Source of the DNA: Scleromatobacter sp045810285
GTDB taxonomy: Bacteria > Pseudomonadota > Gammaproteobacteria > Burkholderiales > Burkholderiaceae_C
DNA length: 64,000 bases
Direction of reading: 5' to 3'
Assembly (NCBI GenBank): GCA_045810285.1
Contig: JBJMWE010000281.1
Span: 1 to 64,000, forward strand
How positions within the stretch are numbered: position 1 is the first letter of the stretch; every line of letters starts with the position of its first letter. The position numbers and the translations under genes are program-made. The notes beneath the pieces were generated by a model that was not told where the DNA came from, did no database searches, and worked only from the letters and a program-made list of their open reading frames with translations. Positions 1-9,458 of this stretch are shown here, piece by piece.

Positions 1-1
1 A

Positions 2-2194
2 CTGCCGCGCTGCGAGGCCGTCTCCGCCGGCGGCGCGGCGAGCTTCAACCGCCTGCTGCAGGCCGGCGGCGGCGCCGACGTCCTGGTCTTTCTCGAGGCT
101 GGCGCGCTGACGGGGCCGGGCTGGCTGCAACGCCTGCTCGACGCGCTCGACGCCGATCCGTGCAACGGGCTCGCCGGCCCGTCGACCAACCGCTCGTGGA
201 ACATGCAGGCCGCCTTCCCGCAGGCGCGCGAGGCCGAGCTCGCGCGGGTCGCGGCCCTGGCGTCCAGCCGCTTCGGCTCGGCCTGGCAGTCGACCGCCCC
301 GCTGCATTGCCTGGCCGACTTCTGCTATGCGGTGCAGCGCCGCGTCGTGGACGCGATCGGCGGCGCCGACGAGCGTTACGGCACCGGGCCGTGCTGGGAG
401 ATGGACTACTCGGTCCGCGCGTCGCGCGCGGGCTTTCGCGCCGTCTGGGCCAAGGGTGCGTTCGTCCATCGGCGCCCTCCCGCAGCGGTGCGCCAGCGCG
501 ACGAGGACCGTGCGTTCGACGCCAGCCGCCGGCTCTACCAGGACAAGTTCTGCGGCCTGCGCCTGAGCGGTGAGCGGCAGCTCCACGCCCCGCACTGCCG
601 CGGCGACGCATGCGTGCATTTCGCGCCCGCGCAGCAGATCGCCCTGCGATGGCTGCCTGGCGCCGATGCCGTCGCCCCGCCGATCGAGGTTCCCGCGACA
701 CCGTCACCCGCCTCCTTGCCGCGCGTCAGCTGCATCATGCCGACGCGCAACCGCCTGAAATGGGTGCTGCAGTCCATCGCCTATTTCCAGCGCCAGGACT
801 ATCCCGAGCGCGAGCTCGTGATCATCGACGACGGCGCGACCGACCTCACGCCCGAGCTGCCCTGCGAACCGCGACTGCGCTACGTCCACGTGCGCACCCG
901 CCTCAGCATCGGCAGCAAGCGCAACCAGGCCTGTGCGCTCGCGACCGGGCAGATCGTGGTGCAGTGGGACGACGACGACTGGTATGCGCCGGGCCGCATC
1001 AGCGCGCAGGTGGCGCCCATCCTCGCGGGCACCGCCGACATCACGGCCCTGGGCGGCACATGCTTCTTCGACCTGGAGCGCTGGAAGTTCTGGCGCTGCA
1101 CGCCGGCATTGCACCAGCGCCTGTTCGTGCTGGACGTCCACGGCGGCACGCTCGCGTTCAGGCGCGGCGTCCACGAGCGCATGGCGCGCTATCCCGACGC
1201 GTCGCTGGCCGAGGACGCCGCCTTCCTGAAGGCCGCCGTGGGCCGCGGCGCGCGCTTGCAGTCGATCGACATTGCCGATCTGTTCCTGTACCTGCGCCAT
1301 GGCGGCAATGCCTGGGCGTTCCAGGCCGGCAAGCACGTCGATCCCGCCGGATGGCTGCCGTGCGACGAACCGGGCTCGCTGGCACCCGATCGTGACTTCT
1401 ATGCCGGCATGTCGCCCGCTGCGGCGCCCGCGCCGGCGCCCGGCCTGCCGGCAAGCCCGGCGGCGGCACGCCCCGAAGGCCTGCCGTCGATCGACGCGCC
1501 GCTGGTGAGCTGCATCATGCCCACGTGCGACCGGCGCGGCTTCGTCCACCAGGCCATCGCCTACTTCCTGCGCCAGGACTACGCGCGCCGCGAACTCGTC
1601 ATCGTCGACGACGGCCAGGACCGGATCGCCGACCTCGTGCCGGATCATCCGGCCATCCGCTACGTCGGCCTGCAGGAACGCATGCGGCTCGGCAGCAAGC
1701 GCAACGTGGCGATCGAGGCCAGCGCGGGCGAGATCATCATGCACTGGGACGACGACGACTGGATGGACGGCCGTCGCATCAGCGTCCAGGTCGACGCGCT
1801 GCTGCGCGCCAACGCCGATATCACCGGCACGAGCGCCGTGCGCTTCTACGACGTGGCGTCCGACCGCTTCTCGATGTACCGATACCCGTCAAGCCGGCGC
1901 CGCTGGCTGTACGGCGCCACGCTGTGCTATCGAAAGGCGCTGTGGCAGCGCAAGCGCTTCGGCGCCATCGACCTCGGCGAGGACACGGCCTTCGTGTGGG
2001 CGCCGCCGCAGGGCAACGTGCTGGACATGAAGGAGCTCTCCGTGTTCACCGCCATCGTCCATGGCAGCAACACCAGCCGTCCGCAACCGCTGTCCGGCCC
2101 GTACTGGTCGGCCTGGAACGAGGCGGCCGCCGCCGCGGTGCTGGGCGGCGACTGGGACTTCTATCGGGCCTTGCGCGAGCACGCGCGCCGGTGA
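2..2194 (+). CDS. Multi-domain family 2 glycosyltransferase, 5' end outside the window
   Basis: The frame is open from the first bases, so the true start lies upstream; the ATG at 203 falls inside the first domain and is not the start. Three GT-A-like modules follow each other. The first is incomplete and includes the segment GPCWEMDYSVRASRAGF near base 390. The second starts near 720 and the third near 1500. Modules two and three are clearly duplicates: both open with VSCIMPT, continue to ELVIxDDG, then GSKRNxA and (Q/H)WDDDDW, the Asp-rich motif that binds the metal and nucleotide sugar in this family. Ala/Pro-rich linkers separate the modules. No signal peptide or membrane segment is visible in the part seen, so it probably acts in the cytosol on surface glycans or glycoproteins. 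Acceptor and donor sugars cannot be inferred. Confidence 0.85.
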   Translation: MPRCEAVSAGGAASFNRLLQAGGGADVLVFLEAGALTGPGWLQRLLDALDADPCNGLAGPSTNRSWNMQAAFPQAREAELARVAALASSRFGSAWQSTAPLHCLADFCYAVQRRVVDAIGGADERYGTGPCWEMDYSVRASRAGFRAVWAKGAFVHRRPPAAVRQRDEDRAFDASRRLYQDKFCGLRLSGERQLHAPHCRGDACVHFAPAQQIALRWLPGADAVAPPIEVPATPSPASLPRVSCIMPTRNRLKWVLQSIAYFQRQDYPERELVIIDDGATDLTPELPCEPRLRYVHVRTRLSIGSKRNQACALATGQIVVQWDDDDWYAPGRISAQVAPILAGTADITALGGTCFFDLERWKFWRCTPALHQRLFVLDVHGGTLAFRRGVHERMARYPDASLAEDAAFLKAAVGRGARLQSIDIADLFLYLRHGGNAWAFQAGKHVDPAGWLPCDEPGSLAPDRDFYAGMSPAAAPAPAPGLPASPAAARPEGLPSIDAPLVSCIMPTCDRRGFVHQAIAYFLRQDYARRELVIVDDGQDRIADLVPDHPAIRYVGLQERMRLGSKRNVAIEASAGEIIMHWDDDDWMDGRRISVQVDALLRANADITGTSAVRFYDVASDRFSMYRYPSSRRRWLYGATLCYRKALWQRKRFGAIDLGEDTAFVWAPPQGNVLDMKELSVFTAIVHGSNTSRPQPLSGPYWSAWNEAAAAAVLGGDWDFYRALREHARR

Positions 2195-2572
2195 CGCCAT
2201 TCGGCGATGGACGGGAGCGGCTGACGATGCGCCGGCCTTCTCGTCGCGAGTCATCGCCAAGCCCGGATGCTTGAGCACGACGCGGCCTGGAGGCCGCGCC
2301 GCTTTCGCCACGAACAAGATCCCCCAAGGCGCAGCCATCGGCGACCGGGAGCGCCAGGTCTTCGAGCCGCACGGATTCGAGGCGCCGGCACTCTCTGAGG
2401 AGTCCGATCGATCTGCGGACATCTCTTGGGATGGGGAGCACACGGCGTTCGAGGCATGCGGCAAGGCTCGCTTCTCATCAATCAGAAGGATGGCGGCAGC
2501 CGAGCTTTCCCATACACCTGCACACTCACGTCAGCTCGACGCTGCCCACCACCGCGCAGAAGGAGAAGCCCC
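2195..2572. other. Intergenic region with one GC hairpin
   Basis: No convincing gene lies here. A perfect 7-bp stem with a TGGA loop (CGCGGCC / GGCCGCG) sits at 2281-2298, about 90 bases after the glycosyltransferase stop. It is not followed by a real T-run, so it is at best a weak or Rho-assisted terminator. The last 20 bases hold the ribosome binding site (AAGGAGA near 2560) of the protease gene. Confidence 0.4.
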
Positions 2573-4683
2573 ATGACACGCATCACGATCAACGGCGTTT
2601 CACTTGATCCGATCGCGCACGCCCCAGCCTTGAAACTCGCCGGACTCGAGTCGGCTGATGCGTCCGGGTCCGACTACATCCTCATCCAGACCGCCGCGCC
2701 TCCTCGCCCGACCAGACCGACGACCTGACGAAGCTCGGTGTCGTCGTCCACGAATATGCATCCGAGAACACGTACCTGTGCAGTTACACGGGAACCGACC
2801 TCGCCGGTATCCGTGGCCTGCCGTTCGTGACCTGGGCGAACGTCTATCTGCAGGGCTTCAAGGTCGCGCCCAACCTGAGACCGGCGGGGGTCGCCACGGC
2901 GGCCCTCATCCTGCCGACGACCGCAACGGCGGCGGCGCACTCGCAGGCCCCGCGCACCGTGGACGTCGTCTTCCACGAGGGCGTCGACCCGAACTCGGAC
3001 GCAGTCAAATCCGCGGTTGCCTCCGCCGCGCGAGTCGACAAGGACACGCTGCCGATGGGTCGCACCAAGGTCAGGCTCACGGTTCAGGAAAAATATCTCG
3101 ATGATCTTGCGGCGATCGACGCAGTGCAGGTCATTCAGGAGGTACCGCAAGTCAAGCTCCGCAACAACGTCGCGCGGCCGATATTGAATGCCAATGTCGT
3201 CGTGACCGGAAAGACCTATCAGGGCGACGGCCAAGTCGTCGCGGTCGCGGATACCGGGTTCGACACCGGATCGACCGCGAGCCCGCATCCGGCGTTCGCA
3301 GGCCGTGTTGCCAAGCTGTACGCTCTTGGACGCCCGATCAAGACCGACGACCCGAACGGCCATGGCACGCACGTCTGCGGATCGGTGCTCGGCAACGGCG
3401 CTTCACCCTTGATGGGCGGATCGATCCAGGGAACGGCCCCCCGCGCCCGGCTCGTGGTCCAGTCGCTGATCGGACCAACCGGCACGCTCAGCGGTATCCC
3501 GGCGGATCTGACCGACCTGTTTGCGCCTCCCTACGGCAATGATGGCGCGCGCATCCACACGAACTCGTGGGGCGCCGTCACTCCGAGCTTGCCGTACGAC
3601 CAGAGCGCGCGCGAGATCGACGACTTCGTCTGGAACCACCCTGATTGCGTCATCTGTTTCGCAGCCGGCAACGAGGGCAGCGACCGCAACGGCGATGGTG
3701 CCGTCGACCCGGCACAGATCGGTTCCGAGTCCGCCGCCAAGAACTGCATCACTGTCGGGGCAAGCGAAAGCGTCCGACCGGAGGTGCATCCGGCTTTCCC
3801 GACATACGGAAGCCTCAGGCCGGGCGACTTCCCGAAGGCGCCGATCCATGATGACCCGATGGCCAACAATGCTGATGGCATGGCCGCCTTCAGCAGCCGC
3901 GGACCGACGCGGGAAGGGCGCTTCAAGCCCGATGTCGTCGCCCCCGGCACCAGCATCTTGTCGACACATTCGCGCAAAGCGCCGGCAGCAAAAACCACCT
4001 TTGGCACATCGAGCGACCCCAACTACTTCTTCGACTCCGGCACCAGCATGGCAACTCCGCTCGTCGCAGGCTGCGCAGCGGTGCTGCGCGAGACGCTCAT
4101 GAAGAACGGGATGCCGTCGCCCCCTGCCGCGCTGGTCAAGGCACTGCTGATCAACGGGGCGGTGCCGTTGCCCGGGCAGTACAGCCCAAGCGAGGCGGGT
4201 CCTTCCCCGAACAACAATTCGGGCTTCGGGAGAGTCAACCTGCTCGGGTCGGTGATCCTTCCAGGTCCCAACCCGGATGCCGGATTTGGCAGCGGCGGCC
4301 CGCTGAAACAGGGCGCCAAGGACACTTTCACCGTCAAGATTCCGAGCCATTCCCCGGGCCACCACGGCGTCACCCCTGCGGGCCCCGCCGGAGCGGCTCT
4401 GGGCGTCGGCACGACGGGTCTCGGCGCGACGTTCAAGATCACGCTGGTCTGGTCCGACCCCGCCGGCGCACTTCTGCAGAACGATCTCGACTTGATCGTC
4501 AAAGCGGCCGATGGGAGCGAGCGACACGGCAACATGGGCACCGGCAAGGGATTCGACCGCGTGAACAATGTCGAGCAGGTGATCTGGACCAACATGCCGC
4601 CGGGGGACGCCAAAGTGACGATTCGCGCGACCCGTATCACCCGCTTCCCACAGCCTTACGCTTACGCATGGCGGATCAGCTGA
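2573..4683 (+). pseudogene. Subtilisin-like (S8) serine protease with a frameshift near its N terminus
   Basis: The gene most likely starts at the ATG at 2573, preceded by AAGGAGA at good spacing, but that frame stops at 2728. The +2 frame that follows carries the rest of the protein: from base 2701 it reads SSPDQTDDLTKLGVVVHEYA and joins the open frame that ends at 4683. One missing base around 2696-2705 explains this. The catalytic core is intact. Counted from the internal ATG at 2827, the triad is Asp142 (VADTGFD), His179 (GHGTHV) and Ser407 (GTSMATP), with the oxyanion Asn in AAGNEG. The C-terminal part (LVWSDP, NDLDLIV) resembles the beta-sandwich domain after the catalytic domain in KP-43-type subtilases. 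No export signal is visible. The shift could be a sequencing error, a true pseudogene, or leave a shorter protein from an internal start. Confidence 0.75.
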
Positions 4684-4727
4684 AGCACCTTGCGCAGCGC
4701 GGGACTGACTGCCTTGGAGCATCCAAG

Positions 4728-5708
4728 TCAGGTGAGCTGCCCGCCTGCATCCGACGGCAGCGCCCTCGCCCCCCGAGCGAACCTGCACCGCGCCCAATCC
4801 GCCCCATTGGCGATCACGAACTCCCTGAACGCCGCGTTCACACCACTCAATACGGTGTCGCGCCGCTGCACGAAGCACCAATCGACGTGCTTGGGCAGGT
4901 CGAGCACGTCCAGCACCGTCATCAGGCCGGCCTGCAGTTCGACCTGGAACGTGTGCGCCGACAGGAAGCTGATGCCCATGCCGCACATCACGGCCTGCTT
5001 GATCGTCTCGTTGCCGGCCAGCTCCATCACCGAGCGCACCTGGATCGCCTGTGACTGCAGCAGCTGTTCGAGGAACTGCCGCGTGGCCGAGCCCTGCTCG
5101 CGGAAGATGAAGTTCTCCTCGCGCAGGTCGGCCCAGCGCAGGCGCGTGCGGCTTGCCAACGGGTGGTCGGGATGCGCGACGATGCAATGCGGATTGCGCG
5201 CGAACGTCGTCGCCTCCAGGTCGCCTTCCGACGGGGGGTAGCCCGAGATCGCGATGTCGAGCTGGTGCTCCTGCAGCATCGCCAGCACCGCCGGTCGCTT
5301 CGCGACGGTCAGCTTCAGGCGGACCTCGGGATGAAGCTGGTTGAACGCATGCAGCAGCCGCGGCGCGAAGTAGTGCGCCGTGGAGACGACGCCGATGTGC
5401 AGCAGGCCGCGTTGCCCGCGAGCGCCCCACGCCTGCGAATCGCCGCCGTACGCCATCAGCGACGCCTCGGCGGCGCGCACCTGCGCCCCGATGATGCGGG
5501 CGTGCTGCAGCAGCTCGCGTCCGGCGTCGGTCATGCGCTGGCGATGCTGCCGGTCGAACAGCGCCGTGCCGACCTCCTCCTCGAGCTGGCGGATGTGCAT
5601 CGAGACGGCCGGCTGGGTCATCTCGAGCTGTTCCGCGGCGCGCGAGAAGCTGCCGCAGGTGGCGACCATCTCGAAGATCCGCAGCGTTTTCAGGTTGAGG
5701 GACTTCAT
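4728..5708 (-). CDS. LysR-family transcriptional regulator
   Basis: A 326-residue protein of normal LysR length. Residues about 5-64 form the winged helix-turn-helix (FSRAAEQLEMTQPAVSMHIR, with LEEEVGTALFDR as the wing). The remainder is the two-lobed co-inducer-binding domain (RLLHAFNQLHPEV, DIAISGYPP, and GMGISFLSAH near residue 250), most like the CbbR/CysB branch. The C-terminal 25 residues are low-complexity. The gene runs divergently from the rhamnose operon, with 231 bases between the starts. The usual LysR arrangement therefore suggests that it controls that operon in response to a rhamnose-derived ligand, and represses itself. Rhamnose operons are more often run by AraC- or DeoR-type regulators, so the pairing is an inference. 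It converges on the protease gene, 44 bases away. Confidence 0.85.
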   Translation of the reverse strand: MKSLNLKTLRIFEMVATCGSFSRAAEQLEMTQPAVSMHIRQLEEEVGTALFDRQHRQRMTDAGRELLQHARIIGAQVRAAEASLMAYGGDSQAWGARGQRGLLHIGVVSTAHYFAPRLLHAFNQLHPEVRLKLTVAKRPAVLAMLQEHQLDIAISGYPPSEGDLEATTFARNPHCIVAHPDHPLASRTRLRWADLREENFIFREQGSATRQFLEQLLQSQAIQVRSVMELAGNETIKQAVMCGMGISFLSAHTFQVELQAGLMTVLDVLDLPKHVDWCFVQRRDTVLSGVNAAFREFVIANGADWARCRFARGARALPSDAGGQLT

Positions 5709-5939
5709 CGCAGGCAGGTGGTGGGTCGGGGGTTTCCCGAGGCTGGCGAGTCCTTGTCGATGGTGATCCGCGCATCCGCCTCGCGAAATCGCGGGCCAAC
5801 GGGGCGCCCGTCGGGCAGTGGCACGGAGTCATATCAGTTTACTTATGAATTGGATCAGCTTTCATCAATTGCGCTCAAGAAGGCCTGGACCTACCCTGCC
5901 CGCCAGCATTCCACGCGCATAGCCGACGAGACGACGACC
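5709..5939. promoter_or_regulatory. Divergent lysR / rhamnose-operon control region
   Basis: The stretch between the divergent starts is GC-rich except for an A/T-rich island at about 5830-5872. The island holds a likely promoter and an imperfect inverted repeat (AATTGGAT ... ATCAATT) around 5849-5871. An AT-rich dyad between a lysR gene and its divergent target is where a LysR operator normally lies. Exact -35/-10 boxes cannot be fixed by eye. Confidence 0.4.
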
Positions 5940-8039
5940 ATGACCACTCCGCCCCCCTTCCCTCGCTGGGACGACACCCGCGCCGACAGCCTCGACGAGC
6001 CCCGGCAGTTGCTCTATCGCTCGAACCTGCTGGGGTCCGACCTGCGCATCACGAACTACGGTGGCGGCAACACGTCGGCCAAGATCATGCAGGTCGATCC
6101 GCTGACGGGCGCGCAGGTCGAGGTGCTGTGGGTCAAGGGTTCCGGCGGCGACCTCGGGTCGATGAAGCTCGACGGCTTCTCCACGCTCTACATGGACAAG
6201 CTGCGCGCGCTCAAGACCTTGTACCGCGGCCGCGAACACGAGGACGAGATGGTGGCCTACCTGCCCCACTGCACCTTCAACCTCAACAGCCGCGCCGCAT
6301 CGATCGACACGCCGCTGCACTCGTCCCTGCCCTACAAGCACGTCGACCACATGCATCCCGATGCGGTGATCGCGATCGCCGCGATGGCGAACTCGCAGGC
6401 GATCACGCAGAAGGTGTTCGAAGGCAGCGTCGGCTGGATGCCTTGGCTGCGGCCCGGCTATGAGCTCGGCCAGCAGCTGGCGGCCCACGATGCGGCGCAT
6501 CCCGGGCTGCGCGGCATCGTGCTGGGCGGCCACGGCCTGTTCAGCTGGGGCGACACGGCCCGGAGCTGCTACGAGAACACCGTCGACCTGATAGACCGCG
6601 CGCAGCGCTGGCTGGCGACGGAGCGCGGCGCACGCAAGGTGCAGGTGTTCGGCGGCGCCCGGCTCGAGGCCCTGCCCGCGGCCGACCGGGACGCGACGCT
6701 GGCCCGCGTGCTGCCGGTCCTGCGCGGGCTGTCCGCCGAGGGCTCGCCGAAGCTGCTGCACGTGAACACCTCCGACGAGGTCATGGCCTTCGTCGACTCC
6801 CATGACCTGGAACCGCTGGCGGCGCTCGGCACCTCGTGTCCCGACCACTTCCTGCGCACCAAGATCCGCCCGCTCATCGTTCCCGAATCGGTCTACACGC
6901 TGGCCGGCGGCGAACTGCGCGCCGCGCTGGGCGAGCTCATCGCGACGTATCGGGCCGATTACGCGGCGTACTACGAACGCTGCAGGCGCCCGACCAGTCC
7001 CCCGCTGCGCGACCCCAACCCGGTGGTGCTGCTGCTGCCGCGCATCGGCATGATCACGGTGGCCAGGGACAAGGCGACGGCGCGCATCGCCGGCGAGTTC
7101 TACGTCAACGCCATCAACGTGATGCGCGAGTCCAATGCCGTCGACCAGTACGTCGGATTGCCCGAGCAGGAGGCGTTCGACATCGAATACTGGCTGCTCG
7201 AGGAGGCCAAGCTCCAGCGCATGTCCAAGCCCAAGCCCATGGTCGGCAAGGTCGCGCTCGTGACCGGCGGCGCCGGCGGCATCGGGCAGGCCATCGCGCG
7301 CCGCATCCTGGCCGATGGCGGCTGCGTGGTGCTGGCCGACATCGACGACGAGGCGCTGCAATCGGTCAGCGCGGATCTGGCGAAGGCACATGGCAAGGAT
7401 CACGTTCGCGGCGTGCGCGTCGACGTCACCGACGAGGCCAGCGTCATCGCCTCGTTCGCGCGCGCGGCGCTCGAATTCGGCGGCATCGACATCCTCGTGA
7501 GCAACGCCGGCATCGCGTCGGCCGCGCCACTCGAGGACACGACGCTGGAGCTCTGGAACCGCAACCAGGACATCCTCGCCAAGGGCTACTTCCTGGTCGG
7601 GCGCGAAGCCTTCCGGCAGATGAAGGCCCAGGGCACGGGCGGGGCGATCGTCGTCATCGCCAGCAAGAACGGCATGGTGGCCAGCAACCAGGCCACGGCC
7701 TACTGCGCAGCCAAGGCGGCCGAGATCCAGCTGAGCCGCAGCTTCGCGCTGGAAGGGGCGCCGCTGGGCATCCGCTCCAACGTCGTGAACCCGGACGCCG
7801 TGATCCGCGGCTCCAAGATCTGGACGGGCAAGTGGAGCGAGGAGCGCGCCGCGGCCAACAAGGTGGCCGAGCAGGACCTCGAGGCGTTCTATCGCGACCG
7901 CTCGATGCTCAAGCGCAGTGTCCTTCCCGAGGACATCGCCGAGGCCGCCTATTTCTTCGCCGCCGACCACCTGAGCGCGAAGAGCACGGGCAACATCATC
8001 AACGTGGATGCCGGCAATCTCGCCGCCTTCACGCGCTGA
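5940..8039 (+). CDS. rhaD: Bifunctional rhamnulose-1-phosphate aldolase / short-chain alcohol (lactaldehyde) dehydrogenase
   Basis: A 699-residue fusion. Residues 1 to about 430 are a class II aldolase: NYGGGNTSAK substrate loop, metal-binding histidines in KHVDHMHPDA and GGHGLFSWG. Residues from about 434 are a short-chain dehydrogenase: TGGAGGIG cofactor loop, SNAGI, catalytic Ser in VIASKNG, and YCAAK. In this family the aldolase splits L-rhamnulose-1-phosphate into dihydroxyacetone phosphate and L-lactaldehyde, and the dehydrogenase oxidises the lactaldehyde in the cytosol. The ATG at 5940 was chosen because homologues start at the equivalent of MTTPPPFPRWDD; the frame is open further upstream. 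It is the first gene of the operon, 16 bases before the isomerase gene. Confidence 0.92.
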   Translation: MTTPPPFPRWDDTRADSLDEPRQLLYRSNLLGSDLRITNYGGGNTSAKIMQVDPLTGAQVEVLWVKGSGGDLGSMKLDGFSTLYMDKLRALKTLYRGREHEDEMVAYLPHCTFNLNSRAASIDTPLHSSLPYKHVDHMHPDAVIAIAAMANSQAITQKVFEGSVGWMPWLRPGYELGQQLAAHDAAHPGLRGIVLGGHGLFSWGDTARSCYENTVDLIDRAQRWLATERGARKVQVFGGARLEALPAADRDATLARVLPVLRGLSAEGSPKLLHVNTSDEVMAFVDSHDLEPLAALGTSCPDHFLRTKIRPLIVPESVYTLAGGELRAALGELIATYRADYAAYYERCRRPTSPPLRDPNPVVLLLPRIGMITVARDKATARIAGEFYVNAINVMRESNAVDQYVGLPEQEAFDIEYWLLEEAKLQRMSKPKPMVGKVALVTGGAGGIGQAIARRILADGGCVVLADIDDEALQSVSADLAKAHGKDHVRGVRVDVTDEASVIASFARAALEFGGIDILVSNAGIASAAPLEDTTLELWNRNQDILAKGYFLVGREAFRQMKAQGTGGAIVVIASKNGMVASNQATAYCAAKAAEIQLSRSFALEGAPLGIRSNVVNPDAVIRGSKIWTGKWSEERAAANKVAEQDLEAFYRDRSMLKRSVLPEDIAEAAYFFAADHLSAKSTGNIINVDAGNLAAFTR

Positions 8040-8055
8040 CCCACAGGAGCCGGCC

Positions 8056-9345
8056 ATGGCCCAGATCCACCGCAGCATCATCGACGCCCACAACGACGGC
8101 CTGTTGCGCCACGTTCGCGACGACTACGAACACCTGGGCGAGCAGCTCGCTCGCCGCAACGTCGACATCGAGACGGTGCGGACCCAGGTGGCGGCGTTCG
8201 GCGTCGCCATCCCGAGCTGGGGCGTCGGCACGGGTGGCACGCGCTTCGCGCGCTTCCCCGGCCCGGGCGAGCCGCGCAACGTGTTCGACAAGCTGCAGGA
8301 CTGCGGCGTGATCCAGCAGCTGGCGCGCGCGACACCCACCGTGTCGCTGCACATCCCCTGGGACAAGTGCAGCGACTGGACCGAACTGAAGCAGGCCGCG
8401 GCGAACCAGGGCCTCGCGTTCGACGCGATCAACTCCAACACCTTCTCCGACCAGAAGGGCCAGGCCCACAGCTACAAGTTCGGCAGCCTGACGCACACCG
8501 ACGCGGCCACGCGCGCGCAGGCGGTCGCCCACAACATCGAGTGCATCGAGATCGGCCGCCAGATCGGCTCGAAGGCGCTGACGGTGTGGGTGGGCGACGG
8601 CAGCAACTTCCCCGGCCAGCAGCACTTCCGGCGCGCATTCGACCGCTACCTGGACAGCACGCGCCAGATCTACGCCGCGCTGCCGGCGGACTGGCGCATG
8701 TTCCTCGAGCACAAGATCTGCGAGCCCGCGTTCTACAGCACGGTGATCCAGGACTGGGGTTCGAGCTTCCTCGCGGCCAGCGCGCTCGGCGCGAAGGCGC
8801 AGTGCCTGGTCGACCTCGGCCACCACGCGCCCAACGTCAACATCGAGCTGATCGTGGCGCGGCTCGCCGCAGCCGGCAAGCTTGCGGGTTTCCACTTCAA
8901 CGACAGCAAGTACGGCGACGACGACCTGGATGCGGGCAGCGTGGCACCGTACCGGCTGTTCCTGGTCTTCAACGAACTGGTCGCCGCAGCGCACGAACGC
9001 GTCGCGGGCTTCGCGCCCGCGTACATGCTCGACCAGAGCCACAACGTCACCGATCCCATCGAGAGCCTCATGACCAGCGCGGCGCAGGTGCAACGCAGCT
9101 ATGCGCAGGCCTTGCTGGTCGACCGCGCGGCGCTCGACGCCGCGCAGGACGCCAACGACGCGCTGACTGCCAGCCAGTTGTTGAAGACCGCATTCCAGAC
9201 CGACGTCACTGCCCTGCTGCAGCGCATGCGGCTCGATGCCGGCGGCGCGATCGACCCCGTCGGCACGTATCGCGCGAGCGGCTATCGACGCCAGGCGGCC
9301 CAGGAGCGCCCCGCCGTCGCGGGCGGAGGCGGCGGCATCGTCTAG
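8056..9345 (+). CDS. rhaI: L-rhamnose isomerase, RhaI type
   Basis: A 429-residue TIM-barrel sugar isomerase of the Pseudomonas stutzeri type, which interconverts L-rhamnose and L-rhamnulose using two metal ions. Supporting segments are HIPWDKCSDW near residue 96, FLEHKICEPAFY near 217, LVDLGHHAPNVNIE near 252 and GFHFNDSKYGDDDLDAGS near 277, where the acidic and histidine metal ligands lie. An AGGAG ribosome site stands just before the ATG at 8056. It follows rhaD by 16 bases and precedes the importer genes, so isomerase, kinase and aldolase are all encoded here. The C terminus ends in a Gly-rich tail (AGGGGGIV). Confidence 0.9.
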   Translation: MAQIHRSIIDAHNDGLLRHVRDDYEHLGEQLARRNVDIETVRTQVAAFGVAIPSWGVGTGGTRFARFPGPGEPRNVFDKLQDCGVIQQLARATPTVSLHIPWDKCSDWTELKQAAANQGLAFDAINSNTFSDQKGQAHSYKFGSLTHTDAATRAQAVAHNIECIEIGRQIGSKALTVWVGDGSNFPGQQHFRRAFDRYLDSTRQIYAALPADWRMFLEHKICEPAFYSTVIQDWGSSFLAASALGAKAQCLVDLGHHAPNVNIELIVARLAAAGKLAGFHFNDSKYGDDDLDAGSVAPYRLFLVFNELVAAAHERVAGFAPAYMLDQSHNVTDPIESLMTSAAQVQRSYAQALLVDRAALDAAQDANDALTASQLLKTAFQTDVTALLQRMRLDAGGAIDPVGTYRASGYRRQAAQERPAVAGGGGGIV

Positions 9346-9458
9346 GGCGAGAAGGTTCACACGGCCGGGACGAGGCGCCGGCAAGAGTACCGCCTCGAGG
9401 CAGAACGGCCGGCCCCTCGTCGGCGTCGAACTTCAATCAGAAGACAGGAGACAAACCA

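Noticed and set aside
5865..8093. Long open frame on the minus strand across rhaD (742 codons)
   Set aside because: It is antisense to a gene with clear catalytic motifs and reflects GC-rich codon bias; its sequence is Arg/Ala/Gly-rich with no domain. The same applies to the other long antisense frames, e.g. 10457-12016, 19584-22580 and 59244-61787.
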